64,000 bases of DNA from Lucifuga dentata (GCA_014773175.1 VXCM01000997.1:124001-188000), one strand, 5' to 3'; positions 1 to 14,496 are shown, numbered from the stretch's first letter. Notes: generated from the sequence alone by a model not told the origin. A program made the numbers and translations.

Positions 1-294
1 GTGTGCTCAAGTTTTCGATTTTACTCTGCAGGATCTTTGGCTTATATAATCTGGATTCATTTGAGAAGAAAAAACTGAAAATGAGGAGAAAAAACTGCAA
101 ACAAGGAACAAGACAGTTGTGAGGGTGCTGATAACAAATTAGTGGTCTGAGGTGACACTTGATGCATGTGTCAGTCATGTCTCAAGAGGCCTACAGGAGC
201 CAGTAAATTCAAGACTTCATACAACAGTGTCTATTTACCCAGCTACAAAAACTTACAAAGGGCCACAAAAGCTATAACAGATTCATATAAGCAA

Positions 295-620
295 TACCTA
301 CAATCCATCCATCCATCCATCCACCCATCCTCGCTTTTCCTGTGTGAGTCTATCATAGCTTCATTGGATAAAAAGCATCCTGAACAGGTTTTTACTTTAT
401 CACAGGAACACAGAGACACAACACAAAGAAGAAAAACTCATTCACGCTGACATTCACACCTATGGACAATTCAGAGATTCCAGTTCACCTAACCAGCATG
501 TCCCTGGACTGTGGGAGGAAACTGGAGCACCCAAAGGCACAGGGAAAACTTGCAAACTCACACAGACAAATGTGGGACCTATCCTTGCTAGTGGCAGTGC
601 TAACCACGAATCCACTCTGT
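295..620 (-). repeat. Teleost interspersed repeat, minus orientation
   Basis: Read on the minus strand, this holds phrases I know from a very common fish repeat: a 'cagtggttagcactg'-like start, then 'gactgtgggaggaaactgg' on the plus strand, then a tail of CATC-type units at 303-330. The 3' half of the same family occurs in plus orientation at about 55805-56098. It is non-coding, and I cannot name the superfamily with certainty. Confidence 0.6.
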
Positions 621-1483
621 TAGCTTATAACATGACAATCCACTTGAGGAAAACATCTGTGACGATTACATATCAAAGTGCCTGATGCACCAAATAAAAA
701 CGTGCCTCCTACCTAGAAGGCTGCAGGTTTTGCTTGTCTGTTTCAAATTAATGATGGAGAGTGTGGGATGTGAGGATTGTGTGTGTGTTTTTGCACCCAC
801 CTCCCTCTGTGGGTGAGGTAGAGCTGATCAGTGGGAAGCAACAACAATAGAGTATTATCTCAGGACAGCAGACCTGTTTTGACTACCTTTTAGAGATACT
901 GTACAACTACACTCACACACATGCTGATACATTCACACAACGAACCTAAATGCACACAGACTTTTGCACACAAACACATGCTTCAGTTGATATGCATGTA
1001 GATCTCTTAAACTTGTATGAACATACTCATATACTTTAACTGGGACAGGGACGAAGCGGGGGAGAAATGCACTTTCTATTTAGGTCATATTTTCCTGTAT
1101 TATCTCAAAATTCCCTCCTATCTTCTCTATGGTTGTTTACTGGTCTCCAGTGGCGCTGCAGACCCTCTCTGCAGTGCCCACTTCCTTGGTGGAATGTGCA
1201 TTTCAAATCACCTGCTCCTCTTCCTTTGCATTTCACCTTACCCACTGCCTACAGCCAGGCATGTGGATGGCAGAAACGTGTACGTGTCTTCGGGAAATTA
1301 ACGAATTAACCAAGAGGGAGTGGGGAAGCGCAAGATGGAGGAAGAGACGGATGGTGAGAGAATGGAGGGGGGTGAGAGAATGAGGTCTCGATGCCAGTCT
1401 ACTGACAAAGCAGATCTGCTCTTTTGCTCTTCCCTCCAGGGGTGCAACAGCCTGCTGCTTTGTTTTTTCATCCCTCTATTGCT

Positions 1484-1485
<2 letters not shown>

Positions 1486-1525
<40 letters not shown>
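1486..1525. repeat. (CT)n microsatellite
   Basis: Uninterrupted CT dinucleotides, about 20 units. They generate serine/leucine and arginine/glutamate open frames on the two strands that are not genes. Confidence 0.95.
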
Positions 1526-1527
<2 letters not shown>

Positions 1528-2729
1528 GCCTTGAAGAGCCAAATGTGTAAATGCTATAAGCCACCATCTGCCCTGTGGATGCAAAAGGTAGAGTTTGTGC
1601 AAGTGTGGGTATAAATTTGCCTGAGTAGGCTGTTTCTGCACAAAGCAAAGTGCCTTCAGGAACATGTTCTACTTAAAACTGGACAAAACCTGAAATAAAA
1701 AAAAAAAATAAAAAAAAAATCAAACATTCAAAAATTATAATACATGTAATGTAATCTACGTACACAGATTTTGTTTTGCACCAACAGAACAATTACATGC
1801 AGATCTCTTCATATTGACTGATATAGATTTACAGTGCTTGGCACAGTGACGGATGCCCTGGAAAACGTGAGAGGAAAACAGTGTTGAATTCCCTCCCCTT
1901 GTCCTCTTCTCTGCCCTCCCCCTCTGATGACTCCTCCATCCTGCTCACAGATCTTTCCTCTCCCCAATTCCCTCCACTACCCTCCTGTACTCTCGTTTCC
2001 TCACCCATCTCACCTCCCATCTTCTCTGCCCACCCACTGCATGGATAAATTATACATCAGAGATTCTCTCTTTGTTTCTCTCCCTCATCGTTTCTCTTAT
2101 CCATATCTGTCTTGTTATGATTTAAAAATAAAAAACAACAATGATGCAAAATGGATATTTCTACATATTTGCTGTTTACAGGAAAAATACCTCCTCATAT
2201 ATGTTGTGGAAGCCCAGGCTATCATTGCAAGACAAGAACATTCAGCCTTTCAATGAGGTGCATCCCTCCCTCTCACATTGCATATTGCCATGGAGACAAA
2301 TGTTTGTTGCTGGTCATGGTAATAAACTGTATGTAGGTCAGAATGTGTAACATCATAAAACAAAAGCAGCAGGCAACAGAGATGTGCAATTCCTGCAGCA
2401 GCCTTCATATGACATGACAAATGCCACCCATTTTTGGATACATCAATTTTTTTCTCAGATTTGAGGCTTTTCACTGTACAGAGCAAAGACACTAGGAGCA
2501 GACACTAGATGGCTGCACCAGAAACTCTATAAAAGCAAAGAATTGAAATTATTTTTGGCAATTTACTCTAAAAATGGCTCTGAATTGGGTCACTCATAAA
2601 GGGTTTACAGTGCACTTTGTCAACATGCTGAAAATGGAAAGCTTTGGCTGGGTCATTGCTCTAAAACTGAGGAAGTTCTATCTTTAGGCAAATTTTCAAA
2701 AGTGTGCCCATGTTGTGAGACATAATGGT

Positions 2730-2730
2730 A

Positions 2731-2783
<53 letters not shown>

Positions 2784-2784
2784 N

Positions 2785-2838
<54 letters not shown>
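2730..2838. repeat. Compound (CT)n(GT)n microsatellite, duplicated across an N
   Basis: A CT run followed by a GT run occurs twice, separated by a single N at 2784. The same compound block on both sides suggests an unmerged contig overlap, not a real duplication. Confidence 0.9.
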
Positions 2839-3710
2839 GTGAGTGCATGTACCCGACTAACCGATTAGCATCTTTGTATTCAGCTAAACCTTTTTCCCTC
2901 ATGGCAACCCAGCACGCCAAGCTAAAATTAAAACGCCTTTCTTCTTTTCTCATCAAAAATAACTGTCTCTTGCTTTTATCTTTCCTTTTCTTTTTTTTTC
3001 TCTCTCTCTCTCCTGCTCCCCCTCTTTTCCTTCTCACCCTTTCTGCCTTCCCTTTCCAACTGGGACCAGGAGGAGGTTTGCTTTAATTACTGAGCTACTT
3101 TTCACACCAGCAGAGAAAGACAGAGACACACTTCAGGCACAGACGCCCACCAACTGTCATGCTCCCAGCATCCCTGCACTGCCTCTTATTCCTTTACTCC
3201 CAAACATGCACGTGTCTCTGTGTATGTGTGTATGTGTATGTGAGAAAGAGAGAGAAAGGGTGTCAGTCAGCAACAGTAACAGTGACAGAGAACACATGCT
3301 AATGTTTAGCATTTAGCATACAGTACAGTTCAGTTAAATCAAAATGATTCTGTCTCCTGTGGTCACTTTATTATAATATTTGTCCCTGATACGAAGCAAC
3401 ATATCAACATTGTTGTATATTTGGTCAATTAGTTAAGCACATGTTTGTTATTCTTGGTATGGTATGATGAGGAAAAAGTATGCATACAAACTGAGAAACT
3501 TTGCAACTGGATTGGAAAGGCTATAGAGTCGGTGAATGTGTAATTAATTCACTAATCTGCCTTTCAGAACAGTTCCAAAAATGACAAAACTCAGAGGAAT
3601 AGGAGCTGGAGAGAAACTAGAGCAAAACGTGAGTGCTGGAACACTGACACGTTTGGCTTAGACACAGGCAGAGTGGAAGAGGATGGGTGTTTCCCTTTTT
3701 TTGACCAATT

Positions 3711-3711
3711 C

Positions 3712-3750
<39 letters not shown>
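3711..3750. repeat. (CT)n microsatellite
   Basis: CT dinucleotide run with one GT interruption near 3719. Confidence 0.9.
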
Positions 3751-3752
<2 letters not shown>

Positions 3753-6700
3753 CCTTCCATGTCTCGGTCCTTTTTATTCGCTGTATCTGAAGCTACTTTT
3801 AAAGCCCAGCAAACTTATCATGCTTATCAAGCCCAAACTTGCACTTATATGTAATTATCCATTAGGTTGTTGTGAGAAGACTTGCATCAGCAGTGATGGG
3901 TTAATTAGTTTATTGTACCCATTATTACTGATACACCAACACTTGCAGTTTATACAGAAGCTACAGTAGTACATTACCATGTAATTAGTTAACAATCCAG
4001 TAGCTTCTCTACATGTCACTGCAGGTTTTCCTGTTTGAACTGAATTATTCAGGGAAAATATTCAGCTGTAATTTTTTTTTTTTTTTTTTTTTTTTGTGAT
4101 GAAGTCCTCAACATGTCTTATACAGTGTTTGGTTTTGAAGCATTTCTGTCTTTCAAAACCCAAAATCCTGCCACACACATCTTGACTAACAACACTTACT
4201 TAACTTCTAATCTGTCAAAATCATCAACAGGATGATCACACATGCTGAATTTTCAGATTCTGAAAAGTTGTGATTAAACTGTTGATAATGTAGGCTATAA
4301 TTAAAGCTGCAGCTCTTGAAAAATTGTGGAAATTGCAGCCTTTCATATAATATTTGGAAGGAACAACTGTTGTCTGTGTTTGCAAAATCAATCAGAGAGA
4401 GAAAGAGAGAGAGAGAGGGAGTGAGACTAGAATACATCAAAAATAGAAAGAGCAACTTCATTAAAGTTTTTTAAAATGTCTTTCTTTCCATTTTAATGGT
4501 GAGCCAGAGATAGAGTTGGGATCAGCAAGAGGAGGAGGGAGACAGAGCGGACAGGACTATGCCAAGGAGAAAGGGAAGTAAAAATGGGCCAGTGTGTCTG
4601 CCTGCTCAAGGGGTCTCCTGTGAGACAAAGAGGGGGGACAGGGTAACCCTGTGGAAGTCCCAGCAGCACACAAATACGGTCTACTTTAGTGGGCCAGTAG
4701 CACAGGGAAGCCATTAACAACTCAAACAAAAATGTCAGCACCGGCATACTATCAGGCAGTTCTGAATATGTGATTGTTGGTTATTCTGCATGAATTTCCA
4801 CAGCAAAGAACCCAGGTCTCAGTTGGCAAAAGGGCTGCTGATTGTACCCTAAGAGGCCTGGTCTAGTGCCGAGAAGCAGCAATGTCAGGGCTCAGAGGTG
4901 GGGAAACTTGTCACAGGCAACCCCGATTTGTTTGAGAGTATATTTTTTTTAATCTACAGCAGATAATAAACATTAGGCTTGTGAATATATTCTAAAAGCA
5001 TGATTGGGAAACTTTGAAACCAGCACTCAGTGGTCTGCAGAGAAGATAAAAATACATTTAGCAATTTGGTCCTCAAAAGAAATTCAAAACAAATTACAGA
5101 AAGCACGGAGAAAGGCAAATATATGAGGAAATAACAGAATAACAGATGAAAAAAAAAAAAAAAANAAAAAAAAAAAAAAAAATCAACAAACTTCCTGTTA
5201 CGTAACCATTCATCTCTAAAACCTGTGCAAATGTGGGCTCACTCTTATGAAAACAGCAGCCCTGCACCGGCACGTCCTTGAAAAAGCGACATCTTTGTTT
5301 GAGGACTTAACTGGGGGAATGTTGGTTTGTTGGTTCCATCATTCTGATCACCAAGAGCCCTTGAGAGTTTCTGAAAATTGTCAGTATGTAGCTGTAGAGG
5401 CCACTTCAGTGTTACTTTGTCAAAAAACATGCACCAACCTTCTTCGCTGTTGGTGACTGACAAATCAGTCCCAGAAACTCAGGCTGGTGCTTCTCCCACA
5501 GATCTCAACTCGTTGGAGATTGACCCATAACACCGCCTACAACAAAGCAGCCTGTATCGTTTTTGCTTTCAAAAATCTTGATCCATTCACCCCATCTGTT
5601 GCGGAGCAGAAACATTTCTCTCAGATCCACAGAGCCCACTTAGAAATAGCAATAACAGGTTAATTTATCATATTTGGTTAAAGGACATTGTTACATTTAC
5701 TTTGTCCTTCACCGGTTCATGCACAGCACTGATTTGGATGTTATTTTTAAACCCTCCAGAACGCAAGATGAAAAAAGTGCGTAGGTAAAAGAAAGAGTCT
5801 TTGCTTACTGTATACTGGCTGAGCTACAGTAGATACCTGTAACACTGATTTGCTGCAGTTTCTATTGAATGATTATGAAGATAAACAGAGGTAGAAATCA
5901 CTTCTCCAGTTTAGGACTACTGCAGGTGTAGGCAAGCCAGTTTCCATAACAACCTGAAAAAAATATATAAAAAAGCCAAATGACTTCAGCTAATTTATTC
6001 TTGAAGTTTGGGAGTGAGAAAGCAAGTCTGCTCATCTCTTTGCGTTATTGATATGCATAAGAAACAGATGACTGTTCAGGAAGCGCAAGCAGAGGCAAAC
6101 ATACGTAATTGTCTACTGTAATGTTCCATGTAGCAGAGTTTGTTCTTTCCACATCAGTCCTGTTGGGTTTGAAAGAAAAGAGGACGGAGACAGTTCATAA
6201 GTGAGCCGGGTCTGAGACACCACAATGCCAGTGAATCGGGGTTAATTTCCTCACTTTAAACCATTATTTGGCATTATTCAAGTGGTGCGTGAACCAACTG
6301 ACCATGTGGAAACTGATGGACGAATTGATCTTTTTTTTTTTTTTTTTTTTNTTTTTTTTTTTTTTTTTTTTAAATCACACAACCCTCCTACTGGTTAGTC
6401 AGGAAACCTGCACAGAGAGAGCAGTATCTGAAACTGGAGGTACCACTATTGGGAGCTGAAATTTTACCATCGCCCAAAATAGTACAAAAAGTTTTTTTTA
6501 ACTATGCTGCTACTGTGTTATTGCACAGTTGGAATACCAGGCAGGAGATTTTCACGACATGTTAAACATTTCAATTATGCAGGCAATACTCCAGACTCTG
6601 GGGAAGTAGTGTTGAGTCTGATACTGATGTCGTGTGAAAAGGAGTGACTGAATCCACAACAAAACAATGCAGATAATAGATTATAGAGAAAGAAGAAGGA

Positions 6701-7274
6701 AATGCTGCGTGGAGGATAAACTATAAGGAGTAAAATTACTAAGAATGTCTGGCCATTGTTTGGGGCAAAAGAGTCAATTAGCATAATTGATATTTACTAT
6801 GGGCTGGCACCGAGGGGTTAGCACCTGCAAAAGTGGCACTGCTAAAAACTGTATGTTTGGGATAATGCTTTAAGTATTTTATGACCTTCCAATGTAGGGT
6901 CACAAAAATATGGCTGGAGGGGGGAAATGGAGATTCATTCAAGTGCAAGGCAGAACTGATTAATCATGACTGTTTGACCACTGCAGGGGAGATAACTGCA
7001 CTTGTTTTATTGGTCATAGTGACTGTGTTGCTTTAGTTTGTGTAAATTTAGAAGTGTTTGTCTGAATATATGTGTGTGTATGAGGGAAAACTCTGAGAAC
7101 ATACACACACACTACACACACAACTGATTTCACAACATCTAACACACCACAGAAAGTAACAGATATGGAACTTTGTCACAAACTGCAGAACACATGAAAA
7201 ATTAATTACATGTACTGTACTTGACATCTGGCAGATTAAGAGTCAATAACCAAGGTCTGCTCTGAGGCAAACAA

Positions 7275-7425
7275 CACTCAGCACATTTACATGCATGTTT
7301 AAACTTTGATTATGCTTGAATTAAGGCAACAAATCATTTTTTTCAAACATGATGTATAGATCTTAATTAGATTAAAATTGGCGTAAATTGGAGTAAGCAT
7401 GAATGTAAACGTACTGACTTACTGA
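7275..7425. repeat. Relic of a non-autonomous DNA transposon (family A)
   Basis: Begins with 'tttacatgcatgtttaaac' and ends with 'gaatgtaaacgtactgac', which form degenerate inverted ends. Internal text ('gattaaggcaa'-like, then a run of T and 'aacatgatgta') matches the copies at about 24340-24625 and 40497-40885. It is short and has no coding capacity. Confidence 0.5.
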
Positions 7426-9029
7426 AGGGTGACAGACTGCAAAAGAACACTGGCTGCCTCCTGACACCACACACACACACTTACCCGCAAAATCCCATAC
7501 AATCTCTGTTCTTACAGTTCAGAGGACCACAGACTTACATGCAGGAAGCTTCAACCAAGCTAAAACCAAACTATTCTAATGAAGATGGCTGAATATGTTA
7601 CTGAAAAAAAAAACAAACCTCCAAGCAATTATCGGTACTTATTTCAAATATTAAAAACAAACAAAAAAAAAACAAAACAGTGAAATTCAGATTATAAAAC
7701 ATTTGTAGCACAATCAAAGTAGTTTATCCATTTATTTATTTATGGTTTTACTTTCCTTGAAGAACTCTGCCACATAATCAGCAGCTTATTTTTCTTTCTG
7801 AAACATATTCTGAGGTGTCCTCACCATAAAATGACCCCATTTAACATAAACTACAATGAACAACATCTTCTTGCAAAAGGAAAAAAAAACCCAAAACCTT
7901 CAATTCGGTGGGGGACAGTTGGGAAAACTAAAACTGATGAGCCTTACTATCACAGTTTAGTAAAATATTTAAGGTGTCTGTTTAAAGATTAAAGTTATTT
8001 CTGACAAAGGATGATGTAAATTGACATCAGCCTGGCCACTAAATACAGCTACACAGATTTACTCTTGACAAGGATGGATGAAGTACGTGGAGCAGGGTTG
8101 AGCTGCTGTAGCTCGGTGGTGATTTTCCACTTTTACCTTGTCAGACTGAACTCCCACAGTGACTGGAATAGCAGACTGTGTGATGTTTGAGTGTCTAGAG
8201 TGCTGTAATGTCCTGACAGTGTGAGCATGAGTCACTGCCAATGAGGATTTAATGCAAAGTTAACAGCCAGAGAAATTCCTCTGATAATCTGAAACTGTTG
8301 TATGGCAGCAAGAGGAGTGACGGTGCATAATGACAAATAATGACTAAAACACAGACTAACAAATGTGCTCACACACACCCTCGCACTAAAACACAAAAAT
8401 TGGCAAAAAGTAAAATCTTTTCTCTTCCCATGCCTCAATACCTGTCTCTCTTTCTGTCATTTAATCACTTTTCTACTTCACATCTATATGACACACCTGG
8501 CTTGAAGCTATTAGAAGTCACCTAATCTTTCCACTGATACCATTTCCAGCTAATTTTGTCCTGTGCTGTAGATGTTTTAAATGATAGAGGAATGTTAAGA
8601 GATGCAGGAGCTATATACAGATAATCAATGATGATAAAAACAAGACAACTTTCCTAACACCAGTTTCTCACACAAAACCCAAATGCGGGATAATGAACAT
8701 GAGTTCTATCTACATTTGACAAGATTTGAAATTGATTTGTATTTTTCCACAAGCAAAAAAGATGACAAGTTTCAGTGCAGCAAGAAAATCAACTTGCAGA
8801 CTGAAAGTTGAGATAGATAATCATAGTGAACATTTAGTGCTTAATTTTAAAATGTGCTGCATCAATGTTGCAAATGTGGAGGTTTTTGAAGTGGTGCATT
8901 CAAGCATATTTGTAAATATGAGATTTGAAAGAAGACTACCACTGAATAAACTCAATTAATAGAATTATTTCCTGAATTCTAATATTTCTGTATGTCTGAA
9001 TATTTCAGTATAAATCTGAATAAGTCTAA

Positions 9030-9060
9030 TAAGTCTGAATTCTCTCTGAATTCAGACTTA
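9030..9060. other. Perfect 13-bp hairpin with 5-nt loop
   Basis: The arm 'taagtctgaattc' is followed by a 5-nt loop and then its exact reverse complement 'gaattcagactta'. It lies in AT-rich non-coding DNA in which 'ctgaat' words recur, so it may have arisen by local slippage. Confidence 0.6.
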
Positions 9061-11277
9061 AATTTAAAATCACCTGATGTGACAATATTGCTGCATGTCA
9101 GTCTGATTTTTATGGACAGTAATTACAAATAACATTAAGAGTGCATTTCCCAGAGCTAATCCCAAAGGGAAGTGAGCGAACCTCTTTGCATCTGATCACC
9201 AGCATCAAACACTGCACATCAAAGACTGAAATCTCACTAAAAACCATCAATAGCAGTCAAGCATACCTAAAAATGCCATGAAAAATATAATCCACCTCAT
9301 TCCTCTTCGTGTTTCTGGCCCATCCAGTAAATTACCACAATAAAACTTGCACTGCTCTGAGCTGCTTTTGCTAACCTTAAAATGTCACATCTAATTCAGC
9401 ACACACAGTTGTGTCCCTACTCGTGTTAAGTACTGCTGAACTGCGGCCATATTTGTGAGCTATTTTTGTGACAGCAGTCAATCCTGCAGGCAGAATAAGT
9501 AGCTTTTAGATTTCCTCAATGGTGACTTCACACGTGCCCCCAACCAGGTCAGCAGAACTACAGAAACTCACCCACTTAGGTTCCCTAAGATCCCCATCAT
9601 CCCCATCTCGTGTGAAGGAAACCTTTTTAATATGCAAGAAGATGGGAAACCAGGCTTTTTTTTTTTTTTGATTTCCCTCCTTTTTTTCATGCCCAGTTCT
9701 CTGTGCCATTGCAGCCCTTGTCACTGCTTGCCTGCACTGTTAGCTGAGAAAGCAGAGACAGCCACGTGCCATCTCCGTCATATGATCGTCAAAAGCCACA
9801 TCTTTTCACCTGCAGGAGTTGGGCTTTCCCCTGTAAGGTATCACATGGGAGGTTCAAGCTATCTCCCCACCCGGACCAATCAGTAGGAGTCACTAGTGCA
9901 GCATAAGGACTAGATCCCTCTGCTGACATCCCATCCACAGACACGACCAATGTGTCCACAGAATGCCTGTCCAAACTGGAGGTACCACTGCTGGGGAACA
10001 CAACTGAGTTATTACGATGGGCATGTATTTTATCCCGCTGCCGCCCATGTACCCTGGGACTGGTAAGGGTTAATGCTCTACAATGTGAGCTCTACTGTGG
10101 TCTTATGGATTGTGACATGGGGTTAATAGTGTTTGAGTAAAATCTCATTTGTCCACACCGTTGAGTGTATGATTTTGAATGACAGCATAGCTAAACACAT
10201 AAGCATAAATTTACTATTTGGCAATAGCAGTATTTGATATCACCTCACCAGCAGGTGTAACAAGGTCTCTCCGTTCCTGTTGTAGCTTCTGTTTGTTTGT
10301 GTTCTGCTTGTCTGTCATCCTCTTTCAGTCCTTACGTCTGTCTCTCCGTCTGATCAAGGACGAGATGGGGCATTTGGATATGAGAAGCTGTGATTGTTTT
10401 GTGAACATTCAACTAGCCCCCCAGCTGTTGTTTATCATAATTATGAACTGGAGCAAGAATCTGGCGACAGACAAGCAATAAGAGATATTCACACTGCAAG
10501 CCTGGTCCAAAACACACTTCATATTCAGATCAGTGCACGGGTCAAAATATACACACGAACAACATACTGTAGCTTGTATAAAAGCAAAACACAAATCTCT
10601 CCCCTCTGTCCCTTTACATGTAATTAGCTTTGTCTTCTGAATGTTCTGTTTTTATCACTTTCTTCCTGCTTATTTCTAAATGTATTGCCAAATCCATTTC
10701 TGGCATTTCTGTTTAATTGCATCATCTACGAGTGGTAGGGTTGTTTCAAACTTACAGATATCTCTTGATACACAGCAGAGGCTCCGAGGGACTTAAAATG
10801 AAACATTTTATTGGATGGGATACAGAAGAGAAAATGAAAAAAATCATAGATTATACATAGAGTACAGTAAAACCAAAGTACATCGAAATCCTGAGTGAGT
10901 CATTGTATAACTTCAGCAGCCACTGGCATTTCAGACAGAGCGTACAGGCCAAGTGTGATGTGCTCAGCATCCTGGGTATTTTGAAGCTACATCATAAACA
11001 TATAAATTCACAAATCCCTAACCCTTAAATATATGGAAAATGTTGAGGTTTGTATCACTAAAATGCATTGAAATACTGTCAGAATACATAATTACAAATA
11101 GATCAAAATGCTTTAATTTGAATATGGAATGTTTTTAGTTTATTATTAACATTATTGTTATTTTATACCTCCATTTCATTTCAATTTTGGTAAACAAAGA
11201 TGGACAAAAAAAACCATTCCTTTTTCAAATACCTCTCTTTGGCGATGGGAAGATGAGATGCACTGCACTGTCACCTA

Positions 11278-11307
11278 GTTTCCATGGTAATCTGTTGCTA
11301 TGGAAAC
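11278..11307. promoter_or_regulatory. Two adjacent RFX-type X-box palindromes
   Basis: GTTTCCATGGTAAT (11278-11291) and GTTGCTATGGAAAC (11294-11307) are separated by 2 bp. Both resemble the RFX consensus GTTRCC-NN-GGYAAC, and each departs from it at one or two positions. The surroundings are non-coding. Function is inferred from motif match only. Confidence 0.45.
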
Positions 11308-12080
11308 AGGCCCTGAATAGACTCAGGAGTTAGTGGTGGAGATTTTCACTGGAGAGGCACAGGGAGGCGAGGATAGAGGGGACAGAGGAGAGAAACTATG
11401 GGATAAGAAAGAAAAAAAAGAAATGGAGTTCTGCAAAGGGAGCATGAAGGAAAGAGATGGAGAGAGAAAGGGGTGAAAAGAGTGAAAAAGGGGTGAAAGG
11501 AATCTAATTTGGGACAAAGTACAATCCCTGCATTAACACCACTCCTTGCTACAAAAACTGCACACTGGATACTAAACCACATCATCTGAGCAGGGCCAGC
11601 TGGGCTGTGGCTGTATTTAGTATTTGCTAAAAAAAAAAAAAAAAAAAAAAGCATGATTCTACATTAGGGAAAAGGAGGGGTCAGCCTCACTGAAATTGAT
11701 CTCACGCCTCTTATGACCATGTACAGCAAACATTACATAACCATTGTAATGGCAAATGGTTGTCACTATAGCCAAACAAGTCTGCAACTTTGTGTGTGTC
11801 TTCATATCTTGTATTACTCTTTGTTAGAACTAGTTTTAGCTTTTCACAAATATGTAAAGCTAAACTGTCCTAATTTTTGCCAAGTGAGGACATTTTGATG
11901 CCTTTGTGTGGGGTAATCTTGGGGTAATCTTGGGTTAGGATTAAAGTGAAAATTCAGATTAGCGTAAAGTTGGAATAAGGGTAGTAATACAGTAATAATG
12001 GTCACATTTACAGGAGAAGAAATGAAAATAGACAAAGGAGGGTCCTTGTAAGAACAGATGCACAATATTGTATGCAATAT

Positions 12081-12207
12081 TGTGTGTGTGTGTATGTGTG
12101 TGTGTGTGTGTGTGTGCTTGGATGAACCTTTGGGTAAGTACAGGAGTGGTGGGGTGGTGGTGTAAAAATCTTCTAACTAAACAACTAATGCTCATTTGAC
12201 AAACACG

Positions 12208-12253
<46 letters not shown>
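12081..12253. repeat. (GT)n and (CA)n microsatellites about 90 bp apart
   Basis: A GT run at 12081-12117 and a CA run at about 12210-12253 are complementary tracts flanking a short unique segment, and so could pair as a long imperfect inverted repeat. No gene content. Confidence 0.85.
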
Positions 12254-12256
<3 letters not shown>

Positions 12257-12809
12257 ATAAATCACTTGAGCAAGATGTAGAAGAGACAATCTTATTTGTT
12301 GCTGAAAGAATAAGGCACCACTGGCTGCTTTCAGGTAAATCCAAGGCTAAGACCGTCATTTACAGGTGTCCACGTAAAAGGCAGGTTCTCCAAAATTACA
12401 GATTAACTAGTGATTACCAGTGATTTCCTTTAAAGTCTCCTCCTCCTCACTTCTCTGCTCTTCATCTATATACAGAGCTCTAATCTTCCTCTGGTTGATG
12501 TTGGACTGCAGCCTGCTGGGTTAGTCCGTTTAACTGCTGTCACTTAGAGAGTCTTGGCACATGTTGTGCACTCCAGTCAGTGACAGACAATATGGGCAGC
12601 AACTGGCAGGGAGAGTCATAGGACAGTCGGGTGCATGCACACGCACACACATACACACAAACACACAGAAGCGCACTCAATCACTCAGTCTTACTCACTC
12701 TTCAACAAACATTTTGAAGTATAAACAAAGTTGACAAATAGGAAATGACTTCACATACATAAATCAAAACAAGCAAATCTACCAAAAATGCAATTCATCC
12801 ATCCATTTT

Positions 12810-13255
12810 TCATTACGTCCACCGGGGAGGTCATGTTTTCAAGTTGTGTCTGTTTATTTGTTTGTTGTATTACTTAGAAAGTTCTGGACCATGATGGGAC
12901 TCATTGGAAGGGTTGAGCATGAGCCAGGAAAGAACCCATTAAATTTTGGTGCATATTCAAATCCAGAGGCAGATCCACATATTTTTGAAATGATTTATTA
13001 ACATTTCGAAACAAGGCATTTTCGATATTTTTGTCAGCTTCTTGAAAAGCAATACACCAATCAATGAAAAAATATCAGGCATATTTATCCCATGACATAC
13101 GATCAGTAGGTACAATTTGGTCCAACTCAGACTGATTTTAAAAACTACTTTTTCTTATGACAAAGCAATTGAAGCCATTATAGTTCTCTCTTTCTCTTCA
13201 GGCCACTATTAGACCAAGACAACTTTGTCTAGGCTTGTTCGGCCTTGGCGGAAGT
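12810..13255 (+). repeat. Degenerate interspersed repeat (family B)
   Basis: Starts with 'tcatgttttcaagttgtgtc' and includes 'accatgatgggactcattgg', 'aggaaagaaccc' and 'aatccagaggcagatccaca'. It ends near 'ggccttggcggaagtatgtg', a tail I know from a widespread fish repeat. A second copy in the same orientation lies at about 28960-29145, and a bare tail ('ccttggcggaggta') at about 15720. Confidence 0.6.
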
Positions 13256-13362
13256 ATGTGCTTTTCACATACATATAATATTTAAACACCAACACATAAA
13301 TATTTTAATGACAGAGCAATATTGTGGTGAGGCCAACTTTGCAAATTAAAGTATCATAGACT

Positions 13363-13364
<2 letters not shown>

Positions 13365-13408
<44 letters not shown>
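13365..13408. repeat. (GT)n microsatellite
   Basis: About 22 uninterrupted GT units. Confidence 0.95.
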
Positions 13409-13409
<1 letters not shown>

Positions 13410-14496
13410 TGATGAGAGGAGAAGAAAAAGATTCAAACAAGTGACAAAAAAGAGACAAGAGAACACATAGCAGGAGTATAAAGAGTCTAGTGTCCAAACT
13501 GAAAGAAGAAAGGAAGTCAGGAGGCAAAAATGTGCTAAATGAATTGTTACAATATTGCCTGTCTGTTTAACAGTATAATTAAAATACACTCATTTAATCT
13601 GAATGATCTATGTTCAGTATGATTTTACCATATATAATTATTGGTTTTGTGCAGTGTTTTAATCATCTCAAGACTGAAGCTTGTGATAAGGTTGTAAAAA
13701 TTATGCACATTTATGAGGTTAAAAATATAAGTATATGTAAACCAGCTATTTATAAGAGGACATAACCAGAACATTATTTACCCTTTAGAGGTTAATGAAG
13801 TTTTGAAATACAGTAAAGTCATTTAAAGAGTGCAGTTTAATTACTACTACACAAATACATCTACTGGTAAAAAACAGTTAGAGCACATGATTATGTTTAT
13901 GTCTTTATAATCAATCCACTCAGTAACCATAATGGCATTTTTCACATACAATACACCATTGTGTGTAGTGTATGTAGTGTCAAGTCTGCCAAAAAGCCTC
14001 CTGACAGCCTCTGGCAGCTACTGTGTTGCAGATGCATAAGTCACTGTCAGCGTCATGGTTCTGCCAATATGGAGGGTGTCAGTTAAATAAATGTATAATC
14101 ATCTGAGTGCTGTCAGGAAGCAGTTTAGTGTGGCGCTGCACTTCCTGATTCAAAGAGAATGAAAGGAAATGTTACTCAGTTCTTTTCAGTACAAATATAA
14201 GATATACTGCTAAGAAGTCTGTCTACAAATCTGGAGCTTTGACACTGCAGGCGCAGCGTTACATTTGTGTTGTATAATATTAACATTTGGGTTATTCATT
14301 TGTATGTTGTGTGTATGCATCTATAGGCATGCACACACGTGTATCTGTACGTGTGTGTATCTATACGTTGTGTGTTCAGCTGTAGAGGCCAGCTGTTCAG
14401 CAGTGGGATCCCTGCACATCTGGCAGCTTGCTTTGACCTGTAATGAAATCTTTCTGCCATGCAGCAACAAAGGGGGGTNAGGGGGGCTAAAGAAGG

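Noticed and set aside
1298..1648. 116-residue minus-strand open frame
   Set aside because: Much of it is Arg-Glu repeats from the (CT)n microsatellite; there is no domain, and no codon bias or splice context.
2696..3086. 113- and 123-residue frames on both strands
   Set aside because: They translate the CT/GT microsatellite with an N inside, giving Ser-Leu and Cys-Val or Thr-His repeats.
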